Of a stretch of 39,196 bases of DNA, positions 24,921-32,349 are shown piece by piece. The first letter of the stretch is position 1. The number at the start of each line of letters is the position of its first letter. Under the pieces are notes generated by a model that searched no databases, had not been told where the DNA came from, and saw only the letters and a list, made by a program, of their open reading frames with translations. The stretch covers positions 1-39,196 of the forward strand of contig JAZTWW010000037.1 of the NCBI GenBank assembly GCA_045636065.1, written 5' to 3'. This DNA is from RGIG5050 sp045636065 (GTDB lineage: Bacteria > Verrucomicrobiota > Kiritimatiellia > RFP12 > UBA1067). The position numbers were made by a program, and so were the translations under genes.

Positions 24921-24945
24921 CTTAAACGGCCGCGTTTGATATAAT
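24917..24945 (+). promoter_or_regulatory. nusB promoter, overlapping the lctP stop
   Basis: TTGACT at 24917-24922, 17 bases, then a perfect TATAAT at 24940-24945. The lctP stop TGA (24918-24920) lies inside the -35 box. The leader contains AAAGAGG at 24962-24968, about nine bases before the nusB start, and a five-codon frame (24959-24976) that I consider chance. Confidence 0.87.
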
Positions 24946-24977
24946 AGCGTCTCCACAAATGAAAGAGGCTCTTTGAT

Positions 24978-25505
24978 ATGACGGCCACACGCAGAAACGG
25001 ACGGGAATGGGCTTTGCAGATGCTGTGCTCCCTTGATCTCAACCCCGAGGACTTGTCAAGTGAAGTCCTTGCGGAGCATTGGACGCTTCTTGAGGAGCAG
25101 GAGCGCATGGCGCTTGAGGACGGCGCCGTCGGATCGCACAAGATACTGCTTGACGGCTCGGCGTCCGCGCGTGCCCGCCTCGAAGAGATGCGCTCGTTCG
25201 CGGAGGAGCGCGTCAAGGGCGTGTGGTCGTCCCGCAAGGAGCTTGACGAAAAGCTCGAGAAATATCTTGAGAACTGGAGCATGTACCGTCTCGGCACCAT
25301 CGAGCGCAATGTCCTTAGGCTCGGGGCGTGGGAGATATTGAACTGCCCGGCCATACCGGCGCCAATCGTCGTCAACGAGGCTGTCGATCTCGCGAAGTTC
25401 TTCTCCGTGCGCGCCAGCGGAAGGTTCGTCAACGGTGTTCTCGACAGGCTCGCCAAGGATCGCGCCAAGGAGCTCGGCGAAGGGGCGTTCGTCCCCGGCG
25501 AGTGA
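24978..25505 (+). CDS. nusB: Transcription antitermination factor NusB
   Basis: The 175-residue protein matches NusB: an N-terminal REWALQMLCSLDL, and the C-terminal signature TIERNVLRLGAWEIL, PIVVNEAVDLAKFFS, and RFVNGVLDRLAKD. NusB with NusE binds boxA RNA in rRNA antitermination. It is somewhat longer than the usual 130-150 residues, the extra being in the middle region (about 25-75). It precedes ribD by 23 bases; nusB-riboflavin gene linkage is common in bacteria, where nusB often follows ribH. Confidence 0.94.
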   Translation: MTATRRNGREWALQMLCSLDLNPEDLSSEVLAEHWTLLEEQERMALEDGAVGSHKILLDGSASARARLEEMRSFAEERVKGVWSSRKELDEKLEKYLENWSMYRLGTIERNVLRLGAWEILNCPAIPAPIVVNEAVDLAKFFSVRASGRFVNGVLDRLAKDRAKELGEGAFVPGE

Positions 25506-25528
25506 CGCCCGCCTTGAGGAGTTGCCCG

Positions 25529-26473
25529 ATGAACGACGCCGGCTACATGGAGCTTGCCCTCAACCTCGCGCTGCGCGGCAAGGGGCATACGCGCCCGAAC
25601 CCTATCGTGGGGGCCGTTGCGGTCAAGGACGGGCGGGTGGTCGGCCGCGGCTGGCACATGCGCGCTGGCGGCGACCATGCCGAGGTGGCCGCGATCAAGG
25701 ATGCCGGCGAGGCCGCAAGGGGATCGACGCTTTACGTTTCGCTTGAGCCCTGCTCGAAGCCGGGGCGCGTCGGGGCCTGCACCGACGCGATCGCCGCCGC
25801 CGGGATAAAGGAGGTCGTATATGCCATCGACGACCCGAACCCGAAGAACGCCGGCTGCGCCATTGGCGCGCTCGCGCGCGCGGGGATACCGTGCCGCAGG
25901 CTTGAAGGCCCCAAGGATCTCCTTGAAAGGGCCGCACGCAACATCAGGGATTTCAGGAAACTCGCGCTTGAACGCATACCGTACCTGACGGTAAAGATAG
26001 CGATGTCCCTCGACGGCCGGATATGCGACCGTAGCGGCGATGCCAGGTGGGTGTCAAGCGAGCGGGCTCGCCGCGAGACGGGCCACCTTCGCGAGGTGGT
26101 GGATGCGATAATGGTCGGGGCGGAGACGGTGAGGAAGGACAATCCCTCGCTCCTTAGCCACGGCGCGGCGAATCCCGACTTGATCCGCGTCGTCGTCTCA
26201 AGGTCAGGGGACCTCCCGAAGGACGCCAGGATTTTCACGGACGGCATGAACGAGACGCTCGTATTCGATGATGCGGCCACGGCCATGCGCGAGCTCGGAA
26301 GGCGAGGCGTTATGCACGTTCTCTGCGAGGGCGGGTACAAGCTCGCGACCTCGCTCGCCAAGGGCGGTTTCGTCGATGAATGGATTGCGGTGCTTGCACC
26401 GAAGGTCATAGGGGATGGGCCCATATCAGAGGCCATTGAGATAGAGAGTGTGACATGTTTACAGGATTGGTAG
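25529..26473 (+). CDS. ribD: Riboflavin biosynthesis deaminase/reductase RibD
   Basis: The 314-residue bifunctional enzyme carries out the deamination and side-chain reduction steps of riboflavin synthesis. The deaminase zinc site is visible: H50-A-E52, C75 in EPCSKPG and C84 in ACTDAI. NPNPKNAG follows as DDPNPKNAG. The reductase domain begins near 150 with LTVKIAMSLDGRI, then ARWVSSERARRETG, AIMVGAETVRKDNPSL and HVLCEGGYKLATSL. It is shorter than typical RibD (about 360), with a trimmed C-terminus (PKVIGDGPISEAIEIES). Start ATG 25529 follows GAGGAG by seven bases. Its last 19 bases overlap ribE. Confidence 0.94.
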   Translation: MNDAGYMELALNLALRGKGHTRPNPIVGAVAVKDGRVVGRGWHMRAGGDHAEVAAIKDAGEAARGSTLYVSLEPCSKPGRVGACTDAIAAAGIKEVVYAIDDPNPKNAGCAIGALARAGIPCRRLEGPKDLLERAARNIRDFRKLALERIPYLTVKIAMSLDGRICDRSGDARWVSSERARRETGHLREVVDAIMVGAETVRKDNPSLLSHGAANPDLIRVVVSRSGDLPKDARIFTDGMNETLVFDDAATAMRELGRRGVMHVLCEGGYKLATSLAKGGFVDEWIAVLAPKVIGDGPISEAIEIESVTCLQDW

Positions 26474-27123
26474 AGCGCATTGGCGCCGTCAGGCGCATCT
26501 CGCGAGGTTCGGGGCTTGTTGTCGAGTTCTCCTTTGAGCCGTGGGACACTCCCCTCGAAAAGGGCGAGAGCGTCGCGGTCAACGGAGTCTGTCTCACCGT
26601 GGCCGACTGCGACAGGACCCGCTTCACGGCCGATGTCCTCGCCGAAACGGCGGAGAAGGGGGGCGTCGGCGGCTGGACGCCCGGCATGAAGGTCAACATG
26701 GAGCGGGCGATGAAGGCCGGAGCGCGCTTCGGTGGCCATGTCGTGCAGGGCCATGTGGACGGGCGCGGCATGGTCGTCAGGCGCACCCCGTCCGGGCGCG
26801 ACTTTACGCTTCGCATCAAGTGCCCGCGCACGATAGCGGCCGCGAGCGTCGTCAAGGGCTCGATAGCCGTCGACGGCGTGAGCCTGACCGTAAGCGCCCT
26901 CGGGGACGATTGGCTTGAGGTGTGCATAATACCTACCACGGCTTCATGCACCACGCTCGGCGAGAGGCGTGTAGGGGATTTCGTCAACCTGGAGAGCGAC
27001 GTTCTCGGGCGCTACGCCATAAAGCGCGGAGCTGAAGAGCGCGGTGACGGCGGCCAGGAGGATCAGGAAGCGCCGCAGGGCGGCCTTACGATGGAGATGC
27101 TCGCCGAGAACGGCTTCCTATGA
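26455..27123 (+). CDS. ribE: Riboflavin synthase alpha chain
   Basis: The 222-residue protein has two lumazine-binding barrels and makes riboflavin from two molecules of dimethylribityllumazine. The N-terminus MFTGLVERIG is diagnostic; both repeats show the paired motifs (GESVAVNGVCLTV and GSIAVDGVSLTV; GGHVVQGHVDG in the second). A 25-residue acidic/Gln tail extends past the usual end. It overlaps ribD by 19 bases and the next gene by four. ribH and ribBA are not in the window, so the pathway is completed elsewhere. Confidence 0.95.
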   Translation: MFTGLVERIGAVRRISRGSGLVVEFSFEPWDTPLEKGESVAVNGVCLTVADCDRTRFTADVLAETAEKGGVGGWTPGMKVNMERAMKAGARFGGHVVQGHVDGRGMVVRRTPSGRDFTLRIKCPRTIAAASVVKGSIAVDGVSLTVSALGDDWLEVCIIPTTASCTTLGERRVGDFVNLESDVLGRYAIKRGAEERGDGGQEDQEAPQGGLTMEMLAENGFL

Positions 27124-28007
27124 AAGGCGCACGCGGATTCAAGGTGTGCGCGCTGGTGTGCGCGCTCTCGGCGCTCTCCGGCGCCGCGTGGCGACTGCAG
27201 GCGCGTGCGCCGGCCTCCGGCTCAGGGGCGGCCGCCTCCCGGGACGGGCAGTCCTCGGGACTTGGCGGCGTAGATCTCGCGATGGCGCTTATGGGCGGTT
27301 TTAGGGGGATCCTTGCCGAGGTCGTATGGTTCAAGGCCGACAGGCTCCAGGACGAGGGCGAATACACCGAGCTTGCGCAGCTTGCCGCGTACCTGACGCA
27401 CCTTGAGCCGCATACGCCAGAGGTGTGGAGCTATGCCGCGTGGAACCTCGCGTACAACGTCTCCGCATCCGTGCCCACCGCCGCCGAGCGCTGGCGCTGG
27501 GTCAAGGCGGGGATGGATCTTCTGAAGGTCGACGCCTTGAGGATAAACCCCGGAGACCCTGCGATCGCCAAGGAGCTGGGTTGGTTCTACCTCACGAAGA
27601 TAGGCGGCAACCTTGACGACGCCTCGCCGTACTACCGCGCCGAGCTCGCAAAGGCCGTCGACGGCGCCGCCAAATCGGGCGACTGGTCCTCGATCGGGCT
27701 GGAGCGCGGCCTCATGGATGCGGTTGAGAGGGATTACGGCGCGGCCGACTGGAAGGATCCTCTCGTACACTCGATATACTGGAGCGCGCTGGGCCTCGGC
27801 AAGGCCGAGGGGCGCGGGAGGTTCAACCTCAAAAGGCAGATACTCCTTGCGATGATGATGCGCTCGTACGCCGATCCCTCGCAGGAGAAAAGGGTGCTGG
27901 AGGAGATCCTGAAGCTCGCCCGGGAATATCCCGGCGAGGGCTTCGAGGAGATTGAAAAGGCGTTCAGGGACAGGATGGCTTCCACACCAGGAAAAAATAT
28001 GGTATAA
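27120..28007 (+). CDS. Membrane-anchored helical-repeat protein, unknown function
   Basis: No characterised family is recognised. The 295-residue product starts with a hydrophobic segment (VCALVCALSALSGAAW, about 9-24), likely an uncleaved anchor or signal. A Gly/Ser linker and a conserved-looking block follow: MGGFRGILAEVVWFKADRLQ at about 59-78, QLAAYLTHLEPHTPEVWSYA and AWNLAYNV. The rest is alpha-helical with TPR-like spacing (INPGDPAIAKELGWFYLTKI). The anchored, periplasm-facing topology is inference. It overlaps the ribE stop by four bases; its own stop TAA forms part of the folE -10 box. It does not look like a riboflavin enzyme. Confidence 0.7.
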   Translation: MKGARGFKVCALVCALSALSGAAWRLQARAPASGSGAAASRDGQSSGLGGVDLAMALMGGFRGILAEVVWFKADRLQDEGEYTELAQLAAYLTHLEPHTPEVWSYAAWNLAYNVSASVPTAAERWRWVKAGMDLLKVDALRINPGDPAIAKELGWFYLTKIGGNLDDASPYYRAELAKAVDGAAKSGDWSSIGLERGLMDAVERDYGAADWKDPLVHSIYWSALGLGKAEGRGRFNLKRQILLAMMMRSYADPSQEKRVLEEILKLAREYPGEGFEEIEKAFRDRMASTPGKNMV

Positions 28008-28008
28008 T
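27981..28008 (+). promoter_or_regulatory. folE promoter, leaderless
   Basis: TATAAT at 28003-28008 includes the stop codon (TAA, 28005-28007) of the preceding gene and ends six bases before ATG 28015, so the transcript should begin at the start codon. The -35 is weak: TCCACA at 27981-27986 with a 16-base spacer. Confidence 0.65.
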
Positions 28009-28014
28009 TGGCCT

Positions 28015-28602
28015 ATGAAAAAGAAGACCGAGATCAAGCCGGCCGAGCCGGATTTCGACAGGATAGCGTCGCTGGTGGAAGAGCTCCTCGTGGCGCTGGG
28101 CGAGGATCCGACGCGCGACGGGCTCAAGAAGACGCCGATGCGCGTCGCCAAGAGCCTTGCGTTCCTTACGCGCGGCTACCGTCAGACGCCCCGCGGAGTC
28201 TTGAACAACGCCGTTTTCGAGGCTGGCGCGAACCATATGATCGTCCTCAGGGACATAGAGGTGTACTCGATGTGCGAGCATCATATGCTGCCGTTCTACG
28301 GGACGTGCGCGATAGGCTACATCTCCAGGAACAAGGTTCTCGGGGTCTCTAAGCTTGCGAGGATAGTCGACACTTTCGCGCGCCGCCTCCAGATCCAGGA
28401 ACGCCTCACCGAGCAGGTCGCGGACGCAGTCATGGAGCTTTCCGGGGCGGAGGGCGTCGGAGTCGTATTCAAGTGCAGGCACCTTTGCATGATGATGCGC
28501 GGCGTGGAGAAGCAGAATTCGCTCATGGTGACGAGCGCCATGCTCGGAAGCTTCCGCGAGGACGAGAAGGTCCGAAGTGAGTTCCTGAGTCTCATCAAGT
28601 AG
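28015..28602 (+). CDS. folE: GTP cyclohydrolase I
   Basis: The 195-residue enzyme turns GTP into dihydroneopterin triphosphate, the first step to folate and related pterins. The zinc and active-site residues are present: C87, H89 and H90 in SMCEHHMLPFYG, and C158 in CRHLCMMMRGVEKQNS. DPTRDGLKKTPMRVAKSL is the usual N-terminal substrate loop. Start ATG 28015 is chosen over upstream codons because the -10 box and the previous stop lie just before it. There is no ribosome binding site. It lies among riboflavin genes, which also consume GTP. Confidence 0.97.
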   Translation: MKKKTEIKPAEPDFDRIASLVEELLVALGEDPTRDGLKKTPMRVAKSLAFLTRGYRQTPRGVLNNAVFEAGANHMIVLRDIEVYSMCEHHMLPFYGTCAIGYISRNKVLGVSKLARIVDTFARRLQIQERLTEQVADAVMELSGAEGVGVVFKCRHLCMMMRGVEKQNSLMVTSAMLGSFREDEKVRSEFLSLIK

Positions 28603-28618
28603 CTGGAGGGTTCGCGGC

Positions 28619-29488
28619 ATGAGGCTTGCGCTATCGACGAATTTCAACAATTCCCGCCTTTCAACGGGCGAAGAGATCGTCGACGAGGCTCTTTCGATGG
28701 GCTTCGATGCGCTTGAGCTCGGGTTCCGCACGACAAGCGAGCAGCTGGACGGGTTCAAGCTGCGGCTCGACGAGATGCCGGTCGATTCGGTCCATGCGTA
28801 CTGCCCCGTGCCGATAGGCGCGCCGCACGGCCACCCTGAGCTTTTCAAGCTCACGGCAAGGGATGCGAACGAGCGCGCGCTCGCGAAGTTCTACCTGAGA
28901 AAGACGTTCCGCTGCGCGGCCGACCTTGGCGCGAAGGTCGTCGTGTTCCACGCCGGGTACGTGAGGCTCGATACGCTTTTCGGCAACCTCTTCACGAAGG
29001 CGACGAAGCTCAGGGTCAAGCGCGGCAGAAGGACGTACGACCTTTTCAGAAAGGGGATGTCCGAGCTTGTGCCGGATCTGGAAAGGCTCGGTCTCGTGAT
29101 AGGGCTGGAGAACCTGCCGAGGCTTGAGGGGTTCCCCGACGCCGACGAGGCCGAGCGGCTGATGGCCGATTTCAAGGGTGCGCCTGTGAAGCTCTGGTTC
29201 GATACGGGCCATGCCCGCGTGAGGGCGTCTAGAAAGTGGAGCGCCGGCGAGACGGAGGTGGCCATGCGCCTCAAGGACCACATCTGCGGGATGCACCTCA
29301 ATGACGTAAAGGACGTCTGGGACGACCACCGCCAGCCGGGGTGGGGGAATGTGGACTTCGCGGCCCTCAAGCCATTGGCCGAGATGGACATCCTTAGGGT
29401 TTTCGAGCCGCACGAACCGGTGACGTGCGCGGAGTTGAAGGAGTCTGTCGGGATGATCCGCAGGCTTTGGGGGGATAACGGATCATGA
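28619..29488 (+). CDS. Xylose-isomerase-like TIM barrel protein
   Basis: The 289-residue protein belongs to the sugar phosphate isomerase/epimerase (AP endonuclease 2-like) superfamily. Metal-binding positions fit: H in VVFHAGYV, E in IGLENLPR, D and H in WFDTGHARV, H in CGMHLND and E in VFEPHEP. This is a complete set, so an active metal-dependent enzyme is likely, but the superfamily is too broad to name the substrate. GGAGGG lies shortly before the start. The stop overlaps lpxB by four bases, suggesting shared expression with lipid A synthesis and possibly a role with envelope sugars; that is inference. Confidence 0.82.
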   Translation: MRLALSTNFNNSRLSTGEEIVDEALSMGFDALELGFRTTSEQLDGFKLRLDEMPVDSVHAYCPVPIGAPHGHPELFKLTARDANERALAKFYLRKTFRCAADLGAKVVVFHAGYVRLDTLFGNLFTKATKLRVKRGRRTYDLFRKGMSELVPDLERLGLVIGLENLPRLEGFPDADEAERLMADFKGAPVKLWFDTGHARVRASRKWSAGETEVAMRLKDHICGMHLNDVKDVWDDHRQPGWGNVDFAALKPLAEMDILRVFEPHEPVTCAELKESVGMIRRLWGDNGS

Positions 29489-30606
29489 AGATTCTTCTTT
29501 TGGCCGGCGAGGAGAGCGGCGTAGTCTACGCAAGGCGCCTTAGGCGCGAGATCGAGACGGCCGCCAAGGAGCCCGTCGAGTTCAAGGGGTACCAGGATTT
29601 CTTCAGGACGGAGGATCTGGGCGTATTCGGGATATGGGAAGTGCTGAAGAGGATATTCTTCTTCATGAAGGTGAAGCGCACCATGCTCTCGCTCATTGAC
29701 ACGTGGAAGCCGGACGTCGTGGTGAGCGTCGACTATCCCGGGCTCAACCTCCGGCTGGACGCCTACGCAAAATCGAAGGGGATACCGGCGGTGCATATCG
29801 TCTGTCCGCAGGTGTGGGCGTGGCACAAAAACCGCATACCCAAGATCCCCAGGAAGGTGACGCGGCTTCTCTGCTTCTTCCCGTTCGAGCCGCAGATCTT
29901 CAAGGAGTATGAAAGCGCGGACTTCTCGGCGAAGTTCATCGGCCATCCGATGGTGGACATCTTCAGGGAGGAAGGCAACGGAGCTCGCGCAGGGGAGAGA
30001 GGCGCCGCTCCGCCCGTGGCGATACTTCCCGGAAGCCGCGCAGGCGAGATAATGCGCCACATGCCGCGGCTTGTGAAGGCGATGCGCCTTATAGCCGCAA
30101 GGCCGGGTGGGGCGTCGTTCACGATACCGGCGGCGAACGCGAAGGCGAGGCGGCTTATCGAGAAGGCGCTCGCGGACGGCGGCGCGCAGGATCTTGCGGC
30201 CATCACGGACGGCGGCGCGAGGGATGTCCTGAGAAAGTCGGATGCGGCTGTGGTCGCAAGCGGCACGGCGACGCTTGAAGCGGCTCTCACGGGCGTGCCG
30301 ACCGTTCTCGTCTATGTCGTAGGCCCGCTTCTCGCGGCTTTCCTCAGGCGGGCGATAACGGGCGTAAAGCATGTGGGGCTTGCGAACATAATAGCCGAAA
30401 AGGCGGGCGTCAAGTGCCCGATGCCCGAGCTTCTGCAGGAGCGCTTCACCCCCGAGGCCGTCGCGGAGATCGTCCTCGGGTGGCTTTCCGACGGGGAGGC
30501 GCGTGATGCTGCGCGCAGGGATCTCGGCGATGTCATGGCGAGGCTCCATTCGGACGGCTCCGCCCTCGGCCTCGCCGCCCGCGAGATCCTGTCCTTTCGC
30601 CGGTGA
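29485..30606 (+). CDS. lpxB: Lipid-A-disaccharide synthase
   Basis: The 373-residue glycosyltransferase joins lipid X to UDP-diacylglucosamine. The GT19 landmarks are in order: LLAGEESGVVYA, VVVSVDYPGLNLRL, HIVCPQVWAWHKNRI, FIGHPMVD, AILPGSRAGEIMRHMP and VVASGTATLEAALTGVPTVL. AGEESG replaces the common AGE(P/A)SGD. It acts on the cytoplasmic face of the inner membrane, and its presence implies lipopolysaccharide. The other lpx genes are not in the window. No terminator is clear after it; the next promoter starts 54 bases on. Confidence 0.94.
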   Translation: MKILLLAGEESGVVYARRLRREIETAAKEPVEFKGYQDFFRTEDLGVFGIWEVLKRIFFFMKVKRTMLSLIDTWKPDVVVSVDYPGLNLRLDAYAKSKGIPAVHIVCPQVWAWHKNRIPKIPRKVTRLLCFFPFEPQIFKEYESADFSAKFIGHPMVDIFREEGNGARAGERGAAPPVAILPGSRAGEIMRHMPRLVKAMRLIAARPGGASFTIPAANAKARRLIEKALADGGAQDLAAITDGGARDVLRKSDAAVVASGTATLEAALTGVPTVLVYVVGPLLAAFLRRAITGVKHVGLANIIAEKAGVKCPMPELLQERFTPEAVAEIVLGWLSDGEARDAARRDLGDVMARLHSDGSALGLAAREILSFRR

Positions 30607-30659
30607 TAAGCTATGCTGTTTCCGTGTCAGGAATGACGCAATTGGAGAACGGTTTTTAT

Positions 30660-30688
30660 TTGATTGCCCGTGGCAATTTTGGTATACT
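30660..30688 (+). promoter_or_regulatory. Promoter of the lipoprotein-sigma operon, with internal inverted repeat
   Basis: TTGATT at 30660-30665, 17 bases, TATACT at 30683-30688. The spacer contains the perfect inverted repeat ATTGCC-CGT-GGCAAT (30663-30677), starting inside the -35 box. That is a good place for a repressor site, though no regulator is known. The leader carries the 11-base direct repeat GGATTTTGCAG at 30695-30705 and 30712-30722, the second copy ending exactly at the start codon. Confidence 0.78.
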
Positions 30689-30722
30689 GTAGACGGATTT
30701 TGCAGGTGAAAGGATTTTGCAG

Positions 30723-31814
30723 ATGGATAGATTCACGTGGTTCAACGCCCAGACCGCGCTTATGGCCGTCGCGCTCGCCCTTACGGCGGGATGCGGGGAC
30801 GATCCCGCCGCTGCACAGGGCGACGCCGCCCGCGCCGAGGAGATCACATCTACCCGGATGATCGAGAAGGCCATAGACGATCTGAGGCTCGGAAAGCCGG
30901 CCGACGCCGACCAGGCCGCAAGGCGCGCGCTGGAGCTCGCCCCCGATAGCGCCGAGGCCATGATCCTCGCCGGGGAGACGGCATACGTCGCCGGCGATAC
31001 CGACCGCGCCCTTGAAGCGTTCAACAAGGTCATCGAGGACAAGGACCTCCCGCCGGCCATCCGCAGCGCGGCGTACGTCGACAAGGCCGTGGTGGAGATA
31101 GGCCTCGACGAGAAGAGCGACAAGGCGAGACTCGATCTCGCCCGCGCCTTGAAGCTCGATCTCAGGAACGCCAACGCCTGGTACAACATGGGCCTCTACT
31201 GCCGCAACGTCGGCCATGAGGTTGCGGCGCTGAGCCATTTCCAGACGGCTCTCGGCTGCACGGGCCTTGAGGAGGGCCGCGCCGCCAAGCTGCGCGAAAC
31301 GAAGATCCCCGAGCTCAAGGCGAGCTTCGAGGAGTACAAGGCGCGCATCCCGGGCGCCTCGACGCGCCGTCCGGCCGATGCCGAGAAGCTCTTCCAGGAG
31401 GCGTCGAACCTCGCATCGCGCGCCAACTCGCAGAAGGCCAACAAGACCGCGTACAACACCCATATGGCCAATTCGCGCAAGAAGCTCAAGTCGGCCTATA
31501 TGGCTGACCCGCTCAACCACGCGATCGTGATGGCCTACGCAAGGCAGCTTGCCGATCTCAAGGATCCCGAGGCCCTTGAGATATTCAAGCAGGCGTACCG
31601 CCTCAAGCCGTCAAGCCAGTCCACGTACATGGCGGCCGCGAAGTATGCCGTCAGCACGCGCAACTGGATAAACGCCACGGTCATCCTCTCCAGGGCGCTG
31701 TCGCACGACTTCTCCAACGTCGAGACGCTGAAGATGTACATCCTCGCGCTCAGGAACTCCGGCAAGAACGCCGAGGCCGACATCTACCAGGCGTACCTAG
31801 ATGAACTCCAGTGA
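30723..31814 (+). CDS. TPR-repeat lipoprotein
   Basis: The 363-residue product has a lipoprotein signal (AVALALTAGC, with the lipobox cysteine at about residue 24, followed by GDD, which would favour retention at the inner membrane by the E. coli rule). Two or three tetratricopeptide-type repeats follow (PADADQAARRALELAPDSAE, GDTDRALEAFNKVIEDKD, NAWYNMGLYCRNVGHEVAAL), a charged helical middle, and further repeat-like helices at the C-terminus. TPR proteins are adaptors; here it may sense or assemble an envelope complex. I start at ATG 30723; TTG 30717 lies in the leader repeat. It overlaps the sigma-factor gene by 14 bases, so the two are translated together. Confidence 0.82.
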   Translation: MDRFTWFNAQTALMAVALALTAGCGDDPAAAQGDAARAEEITSTRMIEKAIDDLRLGKPADADQAARRALELAPDSAEAMILAGETAYVAGDTDRALEAFNKVIEDKDLPPAIRSAAYVDKAVVEIGLDEKSDKARLDLARALKLDLRNANAWYNMGLYCRNVGHEVAALSHFQTALGCTGLEEGRAAKLRETKIPELKASFEEYKARIPGASTRRPADAEKLFQEASNLASRANSQKANKTAYNTHMANSRKKLKSAYMADPLNHAIVMAYARQLADLKDPEALEIFKQAYRLKPSSQSTYMAAAKYAVSTRNWINATVILSRALSHDFSNVETLKMYILALRNSGKNAEADIYQAYLDELQ

Positions 31815-32349
31815 GGGCGCCCCGGGCGACTGCGAGCTGATGATGCGCGCGAAGGCCGGCGACGATTCGGCCTTCGCCGTGCTTGTGGAGAGGTATGGAA
31901 AGATTCTCCTGAACTTCTTCCTGCGCAAAAGCGTTTCATATGAAGACGGGCAGGATCTTGCGCAACGCACGTTCCTGAGGCTGTGGCGCTACAGAGGCCG
32001 CTACAGCCCCAGCGCGAAGTTCACAACGTTCCTGTTTCTCCTGGCGGGGCAGGTGGCCGTCGACCACTTCCGCGATGAAGCGCGCAGGAAGAGGCTTGCA
32101 GACACTCTCGCCGGGGATGCCGCAGACGCCGAGGCAACCATTGCCGCCGAAAGCCCGGATCCCGGTTCGGGCGACGACGTAAGGGCCGCCGTCTCGCGCC
32201 TGCCGCAGGGTTTGAGGGATGTCGTCGAGCTGGGCGTGTTCCAGCAGCTCCAGTACGCCGACATATCGGAGATCCTCGGCATCCCTAAAGGTACTGTCAA
32301 ATCGAGGATGTTCAACGCGCTTCGCAGATTGAAGGAGATTCTTTCATGA
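31801..32349 (+). CDS. ECF-type RNA polymerase sigma factor
   Basis: The 182-residue protein has region 2 (about 24-96: FAVLVERYGKILLNFF, DGQDLAQRTFLRLWRYRGRY, TTFLFLLAGQVAVDHFRDEA) and region 4 (about 130-180: LPQGLRDVVELGVFQQLQY, ISEILGIPKGTVKSRMFNAL), separated by an acidic linker. There is no region 1 or 3, as in all ECF sigmas. It directs RNA polymerase to specific promoters, probably in an envelope response given its neighbours. It overlaps the lipoprotein gene upstream by 14 bases and the membrane protein downstream by four. The promoter upstream of the operon looks like a housekeeping one, so I see no sign of autoregulation. Confidence 0.93.
   Translation: MNSSEGAPGDCELMMRAKAGDDSAFAVLVERYGKILLNFFLRKSVSYEDGQDLAQRTFLRLWRYRGRYSPSAKFTTFLFLLAGQVAVDHFRDEARRKRLADTLAGDAADAEATIAAESPDPGSGDDVRAAVSRLPQGLRDVVELGVFQQLQYADISEILGIPKGTVKSRMFNALRRLKEILS

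Noticed and set aside
24959..24976. Five-codon leader peptide before nusB
   Set aside because: Too short, no ribosome binding site and no attenuator structure; it overlaps the region that supplies the nusB ribosome binding site.
28891..30549. 552-codon minus-strand frame across the TIM-barrel gene and lpxB
   Set aside because: Shadow of two well-supported plus-strand genes; no domain.
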